In this document: piece by piece, positions 11,901-24,471 of the stretch
Layout of the letters: each line of letters begins with the position of its first letter
Position numbering within the stretch: position 1 is the stretch's first letter
Assembly (NCBI RefSeq): GCF_036785885.1
Contig: NC_092322.1
Location: 11,740,466-11,804,465 of the forward strand
DNA: 64,000 nt
Direction: 5' to 3'
DNA from: Coffea arabica
Lineage: Eukaryota; Streptophyta; Magnoliopsida; Gentianales; Rubiaceae
Notes under the pieces: generated by a model
Databases searched by the model: none
What the model was told of the DNA's origin: nothing
What the model saw: the letters and a program-made list of their open reading frames with translations, nothing else
Position numbers and translations under genes: made by a program

Positions 11901-12679
11901 AGATGTCCAGCACTTAAGTGACTAATCTAATAAAACTAGTTGACAACAAGGTACTTGTAGGTTTTCCTTGAAAATTTTGATTATTAGCTGAAGAAAATCT
12001 ATCCAAAGTACATGACTCTTGATAGTTTTGAAGACCCTTATCAATTGGAATCTTAAATGCTGCGTCCTCACTCCATGACCCAGAAGAAGCCAAGGCACGT
12101 TAATTCCATACACAACAGAAGTCCAAAATTGCATCTTAATTAAATGAAGAGAAAAATGGCTACTGTGGAGTGGAAAATTGCTGAAGCATTTCCTTTAGGA
12201 TATAATACATGTTGCCAAATTGGACCCCACGTGCTTCATTGGATCCTTTTTATTTATTTATGTTCTTGGCAGATTGGATCCCTCATTTCATTTATGTGAT
12301 TTTAATAGGATGTTGGATGATGTGGAAATTTTGGAGTATCCAATTAGTGAATGAAGTTCACTGATTTTGTCATAATTTGAGAGAGAAAGGGTGGGGGGTG
12401 TGTGATTTTAAGACCTTCCATCCATTACAACGGACAATTGGGAGCCCCATCAAATTATGAGCTAGTCCCACTAAGAACCAAAATGTTTGAAATCATCTTC
12501 CGATTGTTGGATTTTGCCAAGATGCTAGCATGTCTTATGCGAAGCATATAGGAATATGGAAACTTTTAGTTCAGTTCCCAGTACAAGCCATGAAAGCCAA
12601 CTTTTATCCAGTTGGAGATAGCGCAAGGTATTCTTTAGCTCACAAGAACTTCTCAGTTGAAAAATGATGAACAGCCTGT
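8931..12679. other. Gene-free spacer, 3.7 kb
   Basis: No gene is well supported. The segment 9770-9825 ends in a sequence (TAGCAATCCAAACGG) shared with MITE ends at 12.8, 27.0 and 37.1 kb. A frame at 10216-10479 encodes 87 residues with a hydrophobic N-terminal stretch and several Cys. I see no second line of evidence that it is a gene, so it is not called as one. A perfect palindrome follows it. Confidence 0.45.
10490..10513. promoter_or_regulatory. Perfect 24-bp palindrome with two MYB-like cores
   Basis: Each half is CACAAACGGTTG or its complement, with no spacer. The halves contain AACGGTT and AACCGTT, which match the CNGTTR core bound by plant R2R3-MYB factors. A further ACAACCGAC lies just upstream at 10482-10490. 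No gene start lies close by, so a regulatory role is only a possibility. It could also be the centre of a decayed inverted-repeat element. Confidence 0.4.
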
Positions 12680-12826
12680 AGCCCTTGTTTGGATTGTTGT
12701 TTTCGGCTGAAAAATTTTTACGTTTCTGTGAATACATTTTTCAGTCACTTTTTCTATCTCACCTGTATCAAATCATAACAGTACATTTTTCTACAAAAAC
12801 TCCAGAACACAGCATCCCAACAAGTT
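12680..12826. mobile_element. MITE with CTTGTTTGGATTG-type ends
   Basis: This element is about 145 bp. Its left end contains CTTGTTTGGATTGTTGTTTT and its right end GCATCCCAACAAG, forming imperfect terminal inverted repeats. The subterminal block ACATTTTTCTACAAAAACTCC recurs in related form near 9.8, 27.0 and 37.1 kb, so this is a dispersed family. Confidence 0.6.
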
Positions 12827-14960
12827 AGTTAAAAATATGAACATATATCTCTTGGTTTTTGACAATTTAAAGCATATGCAGTACAATGACTTCTAATATT
12901 TAAAACCTTTGAATGAACCTACATCAAAACTGGAACACAACACTCTACCTTAACTACATATGTATGCAAATTTTCCTTCATTGTTCTGTCGAATGTGAGA
13001 GTAGGTGATGGCAAACATAGGTATGCAAATCTACCTACAACATTCCTTTTTTTTCCTTTTTTTTGGGATTATATATATAGACACACACATATTTGCTGAA
13101 CACCCAACTGTGTGGAGGAAAAGCAAAATGGCAAGAAATTGTGGTCTAGGTTCAGCAGTGTGAACAATACATAGTGATGCCAACAATTTATTTTTATAAT
13201 ATTTTATAGGCAGTGCAAGAATTACAACTTACTAAAACTTTGAAAAAGACCTATTCTTTTACTTTTTGGGGACACATGAAAGAAAGCCAAAATTAATTAC
13301 ATTGACAAGTCATCTAGTTAATAATTGTCCATTTTCTGAATAATTAAATTCAATAATACAGTAAGTCCTAACAAACTTGAATCCCCATGCACATGATCAT
13401 GCCTCATGTTATCTTTCTTCAAGGATGCTCTCTTTTGAATATTTTCTTTCCTTGAAGCTTTGATTAACTATTTCAGAAACTTGTAGCTTCTGTTTTGTTC
13501 TTCATCCATGTGAAGACGAAATCTGACATATACATAAATAAATGAAGAAGAAAAAAAATCCAATCCATGATCCAAATGTGAAACATTACCTCCCCAGTCA
13601 CAGACTGATGTTTGACCTTGCATTTTATACACTTTGGCCAGCATATCACATGGAGCTTCAAGGCTGCCATAATCCTAGATCTCGCTTCCCATTATTAATT
13701 CACCAAGTGTGGAAAATTTTCTTTTTCTCTTTTGAGTTTCATTAACTTAATCAGGAAATGAAAGACTAATGATCATATGCATGCAAATTATAGATAGTTC
13801 TTGGGAGGATAATGCAAGAAACAGTCATTGAGAGATGTTATAAAAAAAAAAAAAAAAGATTGATGTGTAGTATTAATTTGTTAGTGTGAGCCCATATAAA
13901 CACCACAAGAATAAACCGACCAAAACACCTTCCTAAAGCCACAAAGTTGAAGGGGTGGGGCTATTTTGCCCTGTCTTGTGATTGCATTTGTGTAGCACAA
14001 AGATGTGCACATGAAACAATCTGGAAAGAATAAAGATGGAGAAAGGAATAGGGTGACAAGCTTTACAGAGGCCTTTATTAAAGCCATGCATAATTGATAA
14101 TTGTTGGATCTACAAATTGCCCCTTCTCTAACAATTATGGGTATTAGGATCAGCTAATAAGGCTGCAATTGCAGCAAAGGAAAAGACTCCTCTTCGTAGG
14201 TACAAAGTGGATTCAGACTAAATGATGAAGGGCTTGTAAGTGCAAAGTTTAGACCGAAAAAAAAAAGAAGTGCATAAAACATCTAGGCCTGGTTAGGAAA
14301 AAATTGAGTCAACTGATCCCATGTCCATAAACCAAACTAGAATCTGCAGGGATTCTTCTGATGTTGTTTTATTTTCTCTAAGTTGCACTTAAAAATTTAT
14401 TATTAGGAGAGCTGTTGAGAAACTGAAAGTTTGTTCTTTTACAATTTTTAAAAAGTTAGAAGTAGCTCTGAAAATGCCTTAGCATTGCTTGTCATAATCA
14501 ATCTTTTTCAGTTCAAATGGACTAAAAAGACGGATGTTAGAAGCAAAAATGAGTAGCTAGAAATAGTTTTCAGCTTAAGCCATGATCAACTAGTTATAGA
14601 AAGTAACAAGGTACAATCTTGATCTACATGTCTGAAAATTGCATAAAGCAGGCACTCTCTTCATCTGGTACAAGTCAATTCTATACAGTGAAGATAATCA
14701 TGGCAACCGTCATATATGTGCCATATATAATGAACAATTTGAACTTTCTTGCAAGTATATTCAGTCATTTTTTCAGGAAATAAACCAACCTAAGACGTGT
14801 TATATAAACATTACTGACATTGTCTAGCAAAAAATGTCTTGATATGCTAATTTTCTACATTAAAATAAACTAAAAGTTCAATATTCGCACTTACATGAGT
14901 TAAATTAAAGTTTTTTTTTTTTTTTTTTTGCAATGCACCTCTGAAGTTCTAGTCAGTAAA
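12827..14960. other. Gene-free spacer
   Basis: No gene is supported. It contains A-runs, for example around 13842-13858, and a T-run of about 19 bases near 14911-14929. The frames are short and lack family resemblance. Confidence 0.5.
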
Positions 14961-15148
14961 ATCAAAGTTTTATGAGAAAAATGAAAAGCATAACATGATG
15001 ATTACCAAGCTCCTCTTTTTGTCGAGACTGATTTATTATTGAGAAGGAGGATGTATTTTGATGAATTCCATCCAGAGCTGCCTCAGTAAAATCGAAGAAA
15101 ATTAGCAAAAATCTGTGACTCCTCTGATTTGCTCTTGTTAGAGAAAGC

Positions 15149-18100
15149 CTAATGTGAAAGAAGCCTCTTCTTATCATTCTCATCAAACTCGAGGCTTTCA
15201 TAGGATTCATGATCTATGTCAATTACACAGCTTTTCTTTGCCTGGAGTTCATCAGACTGCAAAACAAAAGTTTGAATGTATTCTTCTTCCTGAGGGTGTG
15301 TATCTGTATCTATCTGTTGCATCTCTGCTTCAATCAGTGCTTGCATTCTTGCTCTGTCCCTGTCTCTTGGATATGTGCAATAGAGAAAGGAATAGATAGA
15401 AATACAGATTGCCATTGGAATCCCTATCGCTGTGTAAAGGGCCTTCGCAAGTGCTGCAGCATTCTCTCTATCCATTTCAATTTCTTCGGAATTTGTTGAT
15501 CCCTTTGGAAATGGCTTGTAACCATAAACATGCTGAGCCAAAATCCCAACAATAGGAGGAGCAAATGATCCTAGAATGGACTCAAATGATCGATCTAATG
15601 CATAGATGCTAGTTCGAGCTCTCTCAGGGACTATCTCAGCAAATATAGGACTGCACACAATTCAAGAGTGAATTTTTGTAGCAGATGAAATAGGGAAACT
15701 ATGAACAAAGTGCATCACACACCCTCGAAATAATCATACATCCAGAAGTAACTAAATGCATTCACTACCAGCTTGTTATTCCCAGTACAGGACGCAGAAC
15801 ATATTGTATAAGCTAGTTTGATTCATCTTCAATTCACAAAACCTTCTCTTTTTTCTGGCATTCCTTCTTTGGCGAGGACATAATTGCATGTGTGCATGTA
15901 TGAGCGAGCAAAATCAAACCTCAAGGAGAATTATCAAATAAAGACTCTTACAAAGGATATTAAATGTAGTTGACTGGATTTTCAGAAGATATCTAATTGG
16001 ACACTGTCACACTATTAAGAAACCTTACTTACCTTCTCCTTGCAACAGAATTAAGGAATAGGTCTGGGATAGTAACCCAAGACAAGGACTTTAATGCCCA
16101 AAGGAACTTCAGTGTGCAGTATCTCCAATTAACTAGTGAAATAATAATGTTTTTCTTACACATTTCCTATAGACAATCAATTCTTATATCTAAAGCATAA
16201 GCTCTCACTGTCCAACAGAGTCACAATTCGGTTAGATTTAAATTTTCCTGTCGCCCTATCAGATGACTATGGTCACACTCTGATATGTTTTCTGGCAAAC
16301 AAGTTATAATTGTCTTAAATTCTTTAGAGGAAAATTTAACAGATTTAAACTTTCTTTACTTAATGTAGGAGATGCCTGACTCTTATACAGTCCCATCCAC
16401 CAAAAGATGGTGCTAAGTAGGGGGCTCAATCTTAGGCAATTTTAAAACTTAAAAGAAAAAGGACAACATGTAATCATTCTCAAGTAGAATACTGAGAGAT
16501 CTCCTAAGAACATACTTGTTTGTTGCTGGAGCATTCCAACTCATCATTAATCCCATGATGAACAAAACGAGGCCGTGTGATAGTGCTGAAGAAGGATCAT
16601 CTGGCAATGCCAGAAGCAAAATTGCTGCTAAAGGAATACGTGAACCAGCACTTATTTGTGCAAGTATAATTCTCCCGGTATTGGGTAACCGTTGGGCGAG
16701 TACATCCCCCATCTTTCCACCAAATAATGACCCCAATGATTCAGCCAAAGAGAACAGCGTCCAAAGGAATGCTGTAGTCTTGTGGGAAAAGCCAATAAGC
16801 TCTAACCACATTGTGGCAAATGAAAGACTCGGCCGAGAAAATGAACCAAAGACGCCCTGAGCGATCAATATTTGGAAGGATGGTATACTTATGACAGCTT
16901 TTGCTTCTTTGATGAGGTCCTTAATCTCAGAGCAAAAGGGTTTATGAGGGGCTTGTTCTTTTGCATTCCCATTGCAGTCAAAATAGTGGGGATCTTTGGC
17001 AAAGAGGCCAACTAAAATACCAACTACAATACTCAGCAATCCAACTAGATAAAAAGCTATTCTCCAGCCAGGGATTCCCAGGAATGATGTAGAGGCTATC
17101 AGTACTGATAGAAGTCCACCAATGATGGAGCCAAAGTTTCCAGTCAGTTGTAACCAGCCAAAAGCTGTACCGCGGTTGGTTTCATCAGTTGAGTCAGCAA
17201 CGAGGGACTGAATAGCAGGTAAAACTATGGCAAGTCCTATGCCATTCAGACCTCTTGAAACTGCAAGCTAACAAAGATCAGATGATAAAATATTAAGTAT
17301 GGCGTATTGCACAAAAGAAAACGCTATTTTCGGCACAAAAAGTCAGTAGTTAAGTTCTGCAAAATGATAAAAATTTACACATATAAACCTAGGTTGCAAG
17401 AGCATGCATGACTCCTGATTGGCATCATTAAAACTAGGACTAACCGCAAAAGTTTGATAACTCTTTCCTATTTGTCTTATATGAATTCTTTACTGGTGTT
17501 AGTTTGTCTCTAAAATTTATGGTTCATACTCAAGCGTTTAACTTTTTTTCAGGAACATTCACAGGTGGTATTAATACAACTGGCATTGAAATGATATACA
17601 TTATCACAAAACAGTTGAATGTGCGATAGATAATATTGGTCAGCTGTGAGTGGAGATGTCTAGTTTCTTTAAACTTAAAAGAGTAGCTCCAGAACTTTAA
17701 TATAACAGAACTTGAAACACTAACTCCTGTTGGTTCTAAAGAAAAGCTCACACATTGGTGATGCTTACACCCCCAAGCTTTACTTTTTATTCCTACACCT
17801 TGCTTTTACCACTAACTCAGGTAAATCAAACACGGTTATTTTATACACATTTTTACCATCCACTGTTATAATACGAACTTCATCAATTAGCAAGCAAGCA
17901 AAGTAGGTGCATTTCAACCAGGAGATTTATGGCGTAAATACCTTAATAATGTGACATGTCAGTCAAGAGATACAATTCAATCATATTCTGCCAATTCACC
18001 CTTCTTATGAATCATTTGTCCTACCCTCTGTTGTGAAACACTGACGTCCCACTATAGATGATTTGTCAGAATTTGTTTGGATTCATTTTTTGCCACCGAA

Positions 18101-18867
18101 GTTGATGGTGCTTGCACCAATGAACTTTTCCAAACAAGGCCTATTTTTCCTCGCAATCTTGCGTTGCACTTATTAATTAAACTTATGCAACTATCACAAT
18201 ACAACTAATGAAAGAACACAGGTAGTTCAAATGAAGCAATACCCGTATCAATTCATTTCCTCTAATACACAGTTCATCTGTGATAAAAAAAAAAAAGAGC
18301 AAAATCAAGGCCATTCTACAGGACCCTTTTCAGTTTACCTCTGAACTCATTATATTCTGGCCTCTCCGTGAGAGACACTTTTTGCTTTGAATATAATATT
18401 ATGATTCACTTGGAAGAAATTAACCACGACCCACAAACTGAAAACACTAAAAACACACAGAACCATCATCAAACAAGGACTTAATCCAAATGAACATAAA
18501 TCAGAACACTCAAGAATTTAGTAGCCACCTGAACAAATGTGGAAGAGCAGCCTACTAGAAAAGTGGCGGCAGCCCAGAGAAAAGCCCCGAGAGCAATGAC
18601 GTGGGTTCGGTTATGGCGGACGGCCAAGTAGGTGGCAAGCGGGTAGCAAGCAGTCTGAACAATGGATCTAAAGAGCGTTAATGATCCCAGTCCAGTTGGG
18701 TCAGTATGCAAAGCAGCCCCAACTTCGTTATAGACTCCTGGTAGTAAAGATTCATCAGCTCTTTCCATTATTCCTGCAAGATTCACTAGAATAAGTGTGA
18801 ATGTTTCTGATTTTATGCCTTTTACTCTTTTGAACAACCCCATCGTCATGGTTTGATTGATTTCCAA
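15149..18867 (-). CDS. Major facilitator superfamily transporter, UNE2-like
   Basis: This is a three-exon gene. Exon 1 is 18867-18529 (donor after CAG), exon 2 is 17267-16516 and exon 3 is 15650-15149. The splice sites are GT-AG, the phases agree and the total is 1593 nt, giving 530 aa. The N-terminus has the block LAGIMERADESLLPG followed by LHTDPTGLGSLTLFRS. Exon 2 has AVSRGLNGIG, RGTAFGWLQLTGNFGSIIGG and other membrane helices. Exon 3 begins PIFAEIVPERARTSIYALDR and ends in an acidic cytosolic tail. These blocks mark the plant MFS group that includes Arabidopsis UNE2 (At1g78130) and its relatives At5g10190 and At4g36790, which are distantly spinster-like. About 12 membrane helices are expected. 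The substrate is unknown. No lesion is visible, so the gene looks intact. Confidence 0.92.
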
Positions 18868-19025
18868 GAAGTCGGGATGGTACGGGGCGTTGACTCGGAC
18901 GGGGGAGATCTGAGGATTCTTGAAAGCTAGTCTTACGTTTGTTAGACTTGACCATGGGGGTTTTGTCGGAAGATGCTAACAGCTGGGGAGATTTGTGTGG
19001 CCTTAGGGGAGGAGTGGGTCCCACA
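18868..19025 (-). promoter_or_regulatory. Probable 5' leader or proximal promoter of the MFS gene
   Basis: This is the stretch between the MFS start codon and the Tourist-like element that begins at 19064, so that element sits directly in the promoter region. A minus-strand frame here overlaps the MFS exon in another phase and looks like chance. Confidence 0.4.
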
Positions 19026-19063
19026 GGATGATGACTAGGATTAGAAATCTACTCCCAAAGTAA

Positions 19064-19909
19064 GGCACCATTTGGATTGGGGCAATGCGAGGGAAAGGAA
19101 AAGAGAGCAATTTGAGGGATTTGATTTTTTATTGTTTCGATTGATTTTTAATGAGGGAAAGAAAAGGATAGGAAGAGAAAGGGAGTTTTATTGAATTATT
19201 GTTTTTGCTTAATAGCTAGTTTGTGAGTTGAGGATAGAAAAGAAAAGAAAGGTTAAGTCACGAGAGAAAAGAAAGGATAAGAAAAGAAGAAAAGAAATTT
19301 TAATGTTGTTTGAGAGTTCTAAAAAGAAGTGAATTGATTTTGGATATATATATCAATAAAATTTTATTCAATGCCTTTGTGAGGATAAAATGGGCAATTT
19401 GAAAAAATTTTGTAAGCTTCCGTCACTTTTCCTTCGCTTTCCGTCCGTTTTGGTCAGAAAAAATTTTGCACTTAGCAGTGCTTGGCTTCCCTTCAAGATC
19501 TGTTCGTTTCTTTTCTTTCCCCTCTCACTTAAATGTTTCAAACGAACGAAAGTCCACCTTTCCCTTCCTTTCTTTTCTATTCCTTTGAAACCTAAACTCC
19601 CTGACTAGGCATTAGAGGTGAGCAAAAATGGAGGAAAACAAAACTAAATTAATTGAAATAATTTTAAATTTTTTAAAAAGATCATTTTCCCCATCCTTTT
19701 CAGTAAATTAACATTTGATCTTTTCTTTTCATTTTTTTCTTCTTCAATTCAAACTAAAATTCAGTATTTTCTTTGTTTTTTCTTCCACACTTGATCGAAA
19801 CAAGATGGATGTAATCCACATTCCTCTACTCTCCTTTCCTATCTTTTTTGTTTTTTGTTTTTTGAGTATCCATTCCTTTCCCTTGCTTTCCTGGAATCGA
19901 AACGTTGCC
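19064..19909. mobile_element. Tourist-like (PIF/Harbinger) element
   Basis: Terminal inverted repeats GGCACCATTTGGATT and GGCAACGTTTCGATT (right end, complement) flank an 846-bp body. A TAA duplication lies on both sides, at 19061-19063 and 19910-19912. The left arm is purine-rich and the right arm pyrimidine-rich, so the element could fold. No transposase is visible. A 3-bp TAA duplication is typical of PIF/Harbinger. A second, internal end may be present near 19600. Confidence 0.6.
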
Positions 19910-19912
19910 TAA

Positions 19913-21107
19913 GAGTTTAGACGAATCAGAACTTGCTGTCGCTGCCACGATTTTAGGACCATCCGAATTGAATGAAGAGGCGGTGGGGCTAGAGCACATT
20001 CTGGTCCTAATTAGTAGATCATTTTGCCCGCTTTCCTTTGATCCCAGTACTTTCGAGGCCCCGCCTGTGGGAAGGGCGGCGGCTAAATTAAAGGGAAAAT
20101 TTGGACAAAGGATGTCAAAATTCATAAGAAGGAGGTAAGTTTTGAAGAAATTTGTGAATGGTGGATTGGCTACTATTTGTTAATTATTAAAAAATAGATT
20201 TTAACCCATATATATATATATATGTATAGTTTTGTACACAATAACATTTATTTAGTAAATGGTAGTGGTATTATTGGTACCCAAAATTGTTTATGTCAAT
20301 TAAATATTTTTTAATTTAAACATTCTAGTTTTGTATTTGTATGTATATATATTTGTGTTGTAAGCAAAATCATGAAATTATCTTTAGGTTTCTATGTGCA
20401 TACATCATTAGTGTACGTACATCATAAGTGTACAATCAAACATTCATATGTACACGTGTACATATTTCAGTTTAAATGTACGCGTTCGAAAGTACATTTA
20501 TATTAATCAATGTGTACAATTATATTCATCAAATGCACATTTCCATTTGATAAATCCTACATTCGTAATAAGGTTATTTTGTCATTTAATATTTACTAGT
20601 TATTATAATTTGTGAAGAGTAATCTATACCTCGTTTATAGATTTCTCAAAATTTAGTACTATTTCGTGAATCTCGAATCTTTCTATTTCCTTTTTTTTTT
20701 AAATGAAGTGTTAGTTTTTTTAAAAAAATTAAAATTAAATCGCTAAAGGATTTAGCTAGATTGGTGGAGCATAGCACGAGTTGAATGCAAAAGGATTGCT
20801 AACTTTCCTATTGGTATTTGGAGAAGAACAGTCAATAGTAAGGGAAGGGTTTTATAGCGGATTGGGGTTACTAGAGGATTTAGGAAAGCGGAGAGGGGGG
20901 GATGTTAAAATAATGAGGTTTTAGTTTGATTGAAATTTTAGGTAAGTGCAATGGAAAATTTTGGTGTTATGAACCATAAGTCTCTTACATTTGTTTGAAT
21001 TATGCCTTGAAAATAGATAATTAACAATGTAATAGTGTAGCATTTTTTGAGATTTGTTGCATGTAAAATATGTGGGATTTCGAAAAACTATCCTCAACTC
21101 CATGTTG
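19913..21107. other. Gene-free AT-rich spacer
   Basis: The segment 19913-20140 is less AT-rich and open in both directions, but it resembles no protein I know. The remainder is AT-rich with an AT repeat near 20210-20223. Confidence 0.4.
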
Positions 21108-21445
21108 TCAAGGAGCTTTTCCTATGGCTTTCTCTCTCTCTTGAAGTTCGAAAAGTTCAAATTCCACTCGAAATATGACATGAGAAGATTGATGGGATAA
21201 AAGTTGATTGATATGATTTGTTGATAGGCCTATTTGACACTCACTACCTCTTAAGGATTGATCGACTCGCATAGACGTCTCCGACAGCAATAGACCATAC
21301 CATTTTTCCTTCTATAAATACCCCTCCATCCCCTCTTAAGAAGGCAAGAGAAATTGACCTAGAACCTCCTACTTACTCATTCTCAAATTCTTCTTTGGCT
21401 CTAGTTACTAATTTAGTATCAGAGTTACAACAGGGTACATCTCCG
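21108..21445 (+). mobile_element. Possible LTR-retrotransposon remnant
   Basis: A TATAAATACCCC box near 21316 is followed about 100 bases later by TAGTATCAGAGTTACAACAG at 21414-21433. The latter resembles the TGGTATCAGAGC primer-binding site used by many plant LTR elements with initiator tRNA-Met. No gag or pol coding sequence follows and no second LTR was found, so this would be a decayed fragment. Confidence 0.35.
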
Positions 21446-23148
21446 CATCGCAAGTTATTTGTTGCTGGCAGGATAGCGCTTGCAACGTCTCGAAAAAGGA
21501 TCCGTGTCCACACAAGATAGAAAAGTTATTTCAAATGTAATTAGACTATATGTTTTCATTAAAATTTTTAGAGAATGGCCAATCTAAACAGGCCTTCAAA
21601 TTGAAACCGACGATGGTTAATGAAGAAAAAAAGACTGCATGACTGACGAGCTCCCAACCCGGAGTAGGGCTTCACGATGTACCGTCGATGAGTAATTTTG
21701 AGGATTGGGCTTCTTAAGTTTCACATTACCTTTCACTTGGAAATCGGCCTACATGGTCTTTTCCGCCTCGACAAAGAATGGGCTGCTCAAGTTTTGCATC
21801 ATCTTTGGTTGATATTTGTTTATGGGCCTCCAATTTCATCCTTGATTACAGGAATAGCTTCCTATCCTGATGGAGGAGGAAGAATTATCTAATAAATCAG
21901 TTTTGACAAATAAAATCATAGAGATCGGGAGTTAATTAGCAAATTTGGTAGCTAGAAACATGCACGTATGCCATTGGAACTTCAATATTTCATCTAACCT
22001 TTTGCTATGTTTGGAGCTTCACGGTTCAAGTTATTTATAACTTTTTAGATAAATAGGATCTGTTGTTTTTCATACGTGTCATGTCAGTATATTTTTGATG
22101 TAATTTCTGTTATTAGTACATATTTTATTATTGCATCAAATTATGATATGTTTCGTGTATGATACTCCAAAATAGTAAATTTTTTTTTTTGGTTTTCTCA
22201 GATATCCTGTGAATTCGATTATCCAAAAAATCAAAGGAAATTGTTATTGGAACTTTAATGATTACAAATGATAGTGCCGTTGAATTTCTACTCATTTTTA
22301 TGCAAATTTCTTCTATTTTATTTTCATTACAATTTAGCAACACACGAAAGGTTGTCAATGAATGGATTGACAGGATTGTTTGTGTAATTGAGATGGTGAA
22401 AAAACTCAAAAGCTGCTATTTATTTACAAGTAAGGGAGTTTCAATAACTATTTCACTTTCAGAGCCTATTCATCTGGTTTAAGACAATACATGTTGATGA
22501 ACACAATTATTACCCAATTAATCGAAGTTCAGAGATTTCAAATTTCTCACCCCAAGTTGCCACTTGCCACTGGGCTGGGAAAATTGGGTGGAGCCCACAG
22601 AGCAGTGACTGGCGAGTAGTGAGTACCATCACAGGCCCAAGTCGGTGCTTGTCGTGATTACATCCGTACATATGAGGTTGGCCGGTGAATGGGCCATCGG
22701 GCCCATTGACGACACTGTGGGATCCACAAGTGATGGAGACAAAGCTGTGTAATGATGACACGCCAATCGTCCATGTCATGGCCCACGAGGACCAATGCAT
22801 GGGGTACTTTCCCGCCTTAGGACTCGGCTGGCTTTTAATACGCTCAATTGGATTGAATGATCTCAATGCTCATGTAAGCATGAGGTGGTATGACACAAGA
22901 TGTAAACAAATACTACATGTTCTTCAAGTACGTTTGAGTTAGCTATTTTTGGGATATTTTTGAAAAATTTTATTATAACAGAGTTTTTATAATATATTTT
23001 AGAAAATATTTTGGGATATTTAAGAGTAAAAGAGTTTTTAGAATATATTTTGAAATTTTTTTAAAGATTTAAAAAAATTTAGGCTACTTTTTAAAAATTT
23101 TAATAGTATTTGAAAATTTCTTGAATCCAAACAAAGCTTTGAGTTAAT

Positions 23149-23150
<2 letters not shown>
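21446..23150. other. Spacer with a GC-richer island
   Basis: The segment 22540-22860 is clearly richer in G and C than its surroundings and is open in both strands for over 80 codons. Neither translation matches a family I recognise. The stretch 22940-23145 ends in AATCCAAACAAAGC and may be a decayed MITE. Confidence 0.35.

Positions 23151-23156
<6 letters not shown>

Positions 23157-23182
<26 letters not shown>
23157..23182. repeat. (AC)n microsatellite
   Basis: This is an uninterrupted run of about 13 AC units next to the 111-bp tandem duplication. Confidence 0.9.
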
Positions 23183-23184
23183 TT

Positions 23185-23406
23185 GATGTTGTATATATTT
23201 TCACGATTGGATATATGATACATATTTAAAATTTGGTTTTGAAATTCAAATTCAGATTATTTGTCAAGCATCCAACGATGAAATATATATACACTGATGT
23301 TGTATATATTTTCATGATTGGATATATGATACCTATCTAGAATTTGGTTTTAAAATTCAAATTCAGATTATTTGTCAAGCGTCCAGCAATGAAAGCGTAT
23401 ACATTG
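23185..23406. repeat. Tandem duplication of a 111-bp unit
   Basis: Two copies begin at 23185 and 23296 with GATGTTGTATATATTTTCA. They share GATTGGATATATGATAC and AAATTCAGATTATTTGTCAA. Both end in a CATCCAACGATGAAA-like block. A related CATCCAACGAT plus TATACATTGTCAGTATA pattern recurs near 54500-54600. Confidence 0.8.
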
Positions 23407-24463
23407 TTAGTACATAGAAAATTAATCCCAATTTCTTTAACTTTATATTGTACCAATAGTAACACAACAACTGGTACACCTTTTCATTTTTCTCTTCTTT
23501 TTTTTTTTAAAAAAATTTCTAATTTATTTGTATTTGATTTGGTAAATGTAATGTGATTGCGATATATGCCCTCATCATTCTAGTATATACGAGTAATTGT
23601 AGATTTTTCCTTTTTTTATTTTATTCTTTTCTTAAACACACTACTGAATTATAAGATGCATTCCTCAAATTGTCAATTTAATAGGCTTCACGTTAATTTC
23701 TAGAAGTGCATATTTTACCAGGGACATGCTCAACTCTTGGCTTTACTTTCAATTCTTCCACATTTTTACTTACTGGCTTTAGGGCGTGGACATATCAATC
23801 CTTTTGTTCCACTGCATGCATATGTCAAACGTTGTACATATAGATAGTCCACCACGATCAACCAAAATTTGAAAGAAAGAAACAAGGAGCTGTCGAAATG
23901 GAGTTCCCAAAATTATCCAAAGAGCGTAGGACTCCTATGGTGCCATGATGTCAACAGTAGTTTAGTGGAGCTGCTATAACCAGATACCAACAACCATCCA
24001 TGAGATGATGATGAGAGACAAGGATGGCCTCTCTGCTTTGATAGTGAGGTCCCATGCATGCGATGGATGGACTTGCAATATCAAACACAAACACAAACCC
24101 CCCCTCCCCCAACACCTTCACCAACTCCCCTTATCTAGTTCTCTTCCCCATTGGGCGTTGGGCAAAATCTGCTCTCCCTACCATATCCGTCTCGTTTTGA
24201 CAGAAGCATTTTAATTACATTGTCAAAAGGGTTCCATTCACAAGTCACAGCTCACAAAACTGTTGTTTGGGGGCAGGGAGGCAAGAAACCTAATCAACTA
24301 ATCAATTGCTCCTTCCACTTTACACCCCAACCAACTACTCCTACAGTACTGTGTTCATTCATTTCTTTTCCAATTTTAGCAGAATTAACTTTTTTGTCCT
24401 ATTTTACCAATGTATATTACTAGCTAATGGAGTAGAAAAGATGTTCAAAGTTACAGTTCTACA
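23407..24463. other. Gene-free spacer
   Basis: No gene is supported. The stretch 24000-24420 is open in places but shows no recognisable protein. Confidence 0.4.
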
Positions 24464-24471
24464 CACCTAGG

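Noticed and set aside
16516..16860. 114-codon plus-strand frame
   Set aside because: It is antisense to MFS exon 2, whose splice-consistent frame matches the family.
18755..19024. 89-codon minus-strand frame at the MFS 5' end
   Set aside because: It overlaps MFS exon 1 in another phase, lacks a known domain and lies mostly in the leader.
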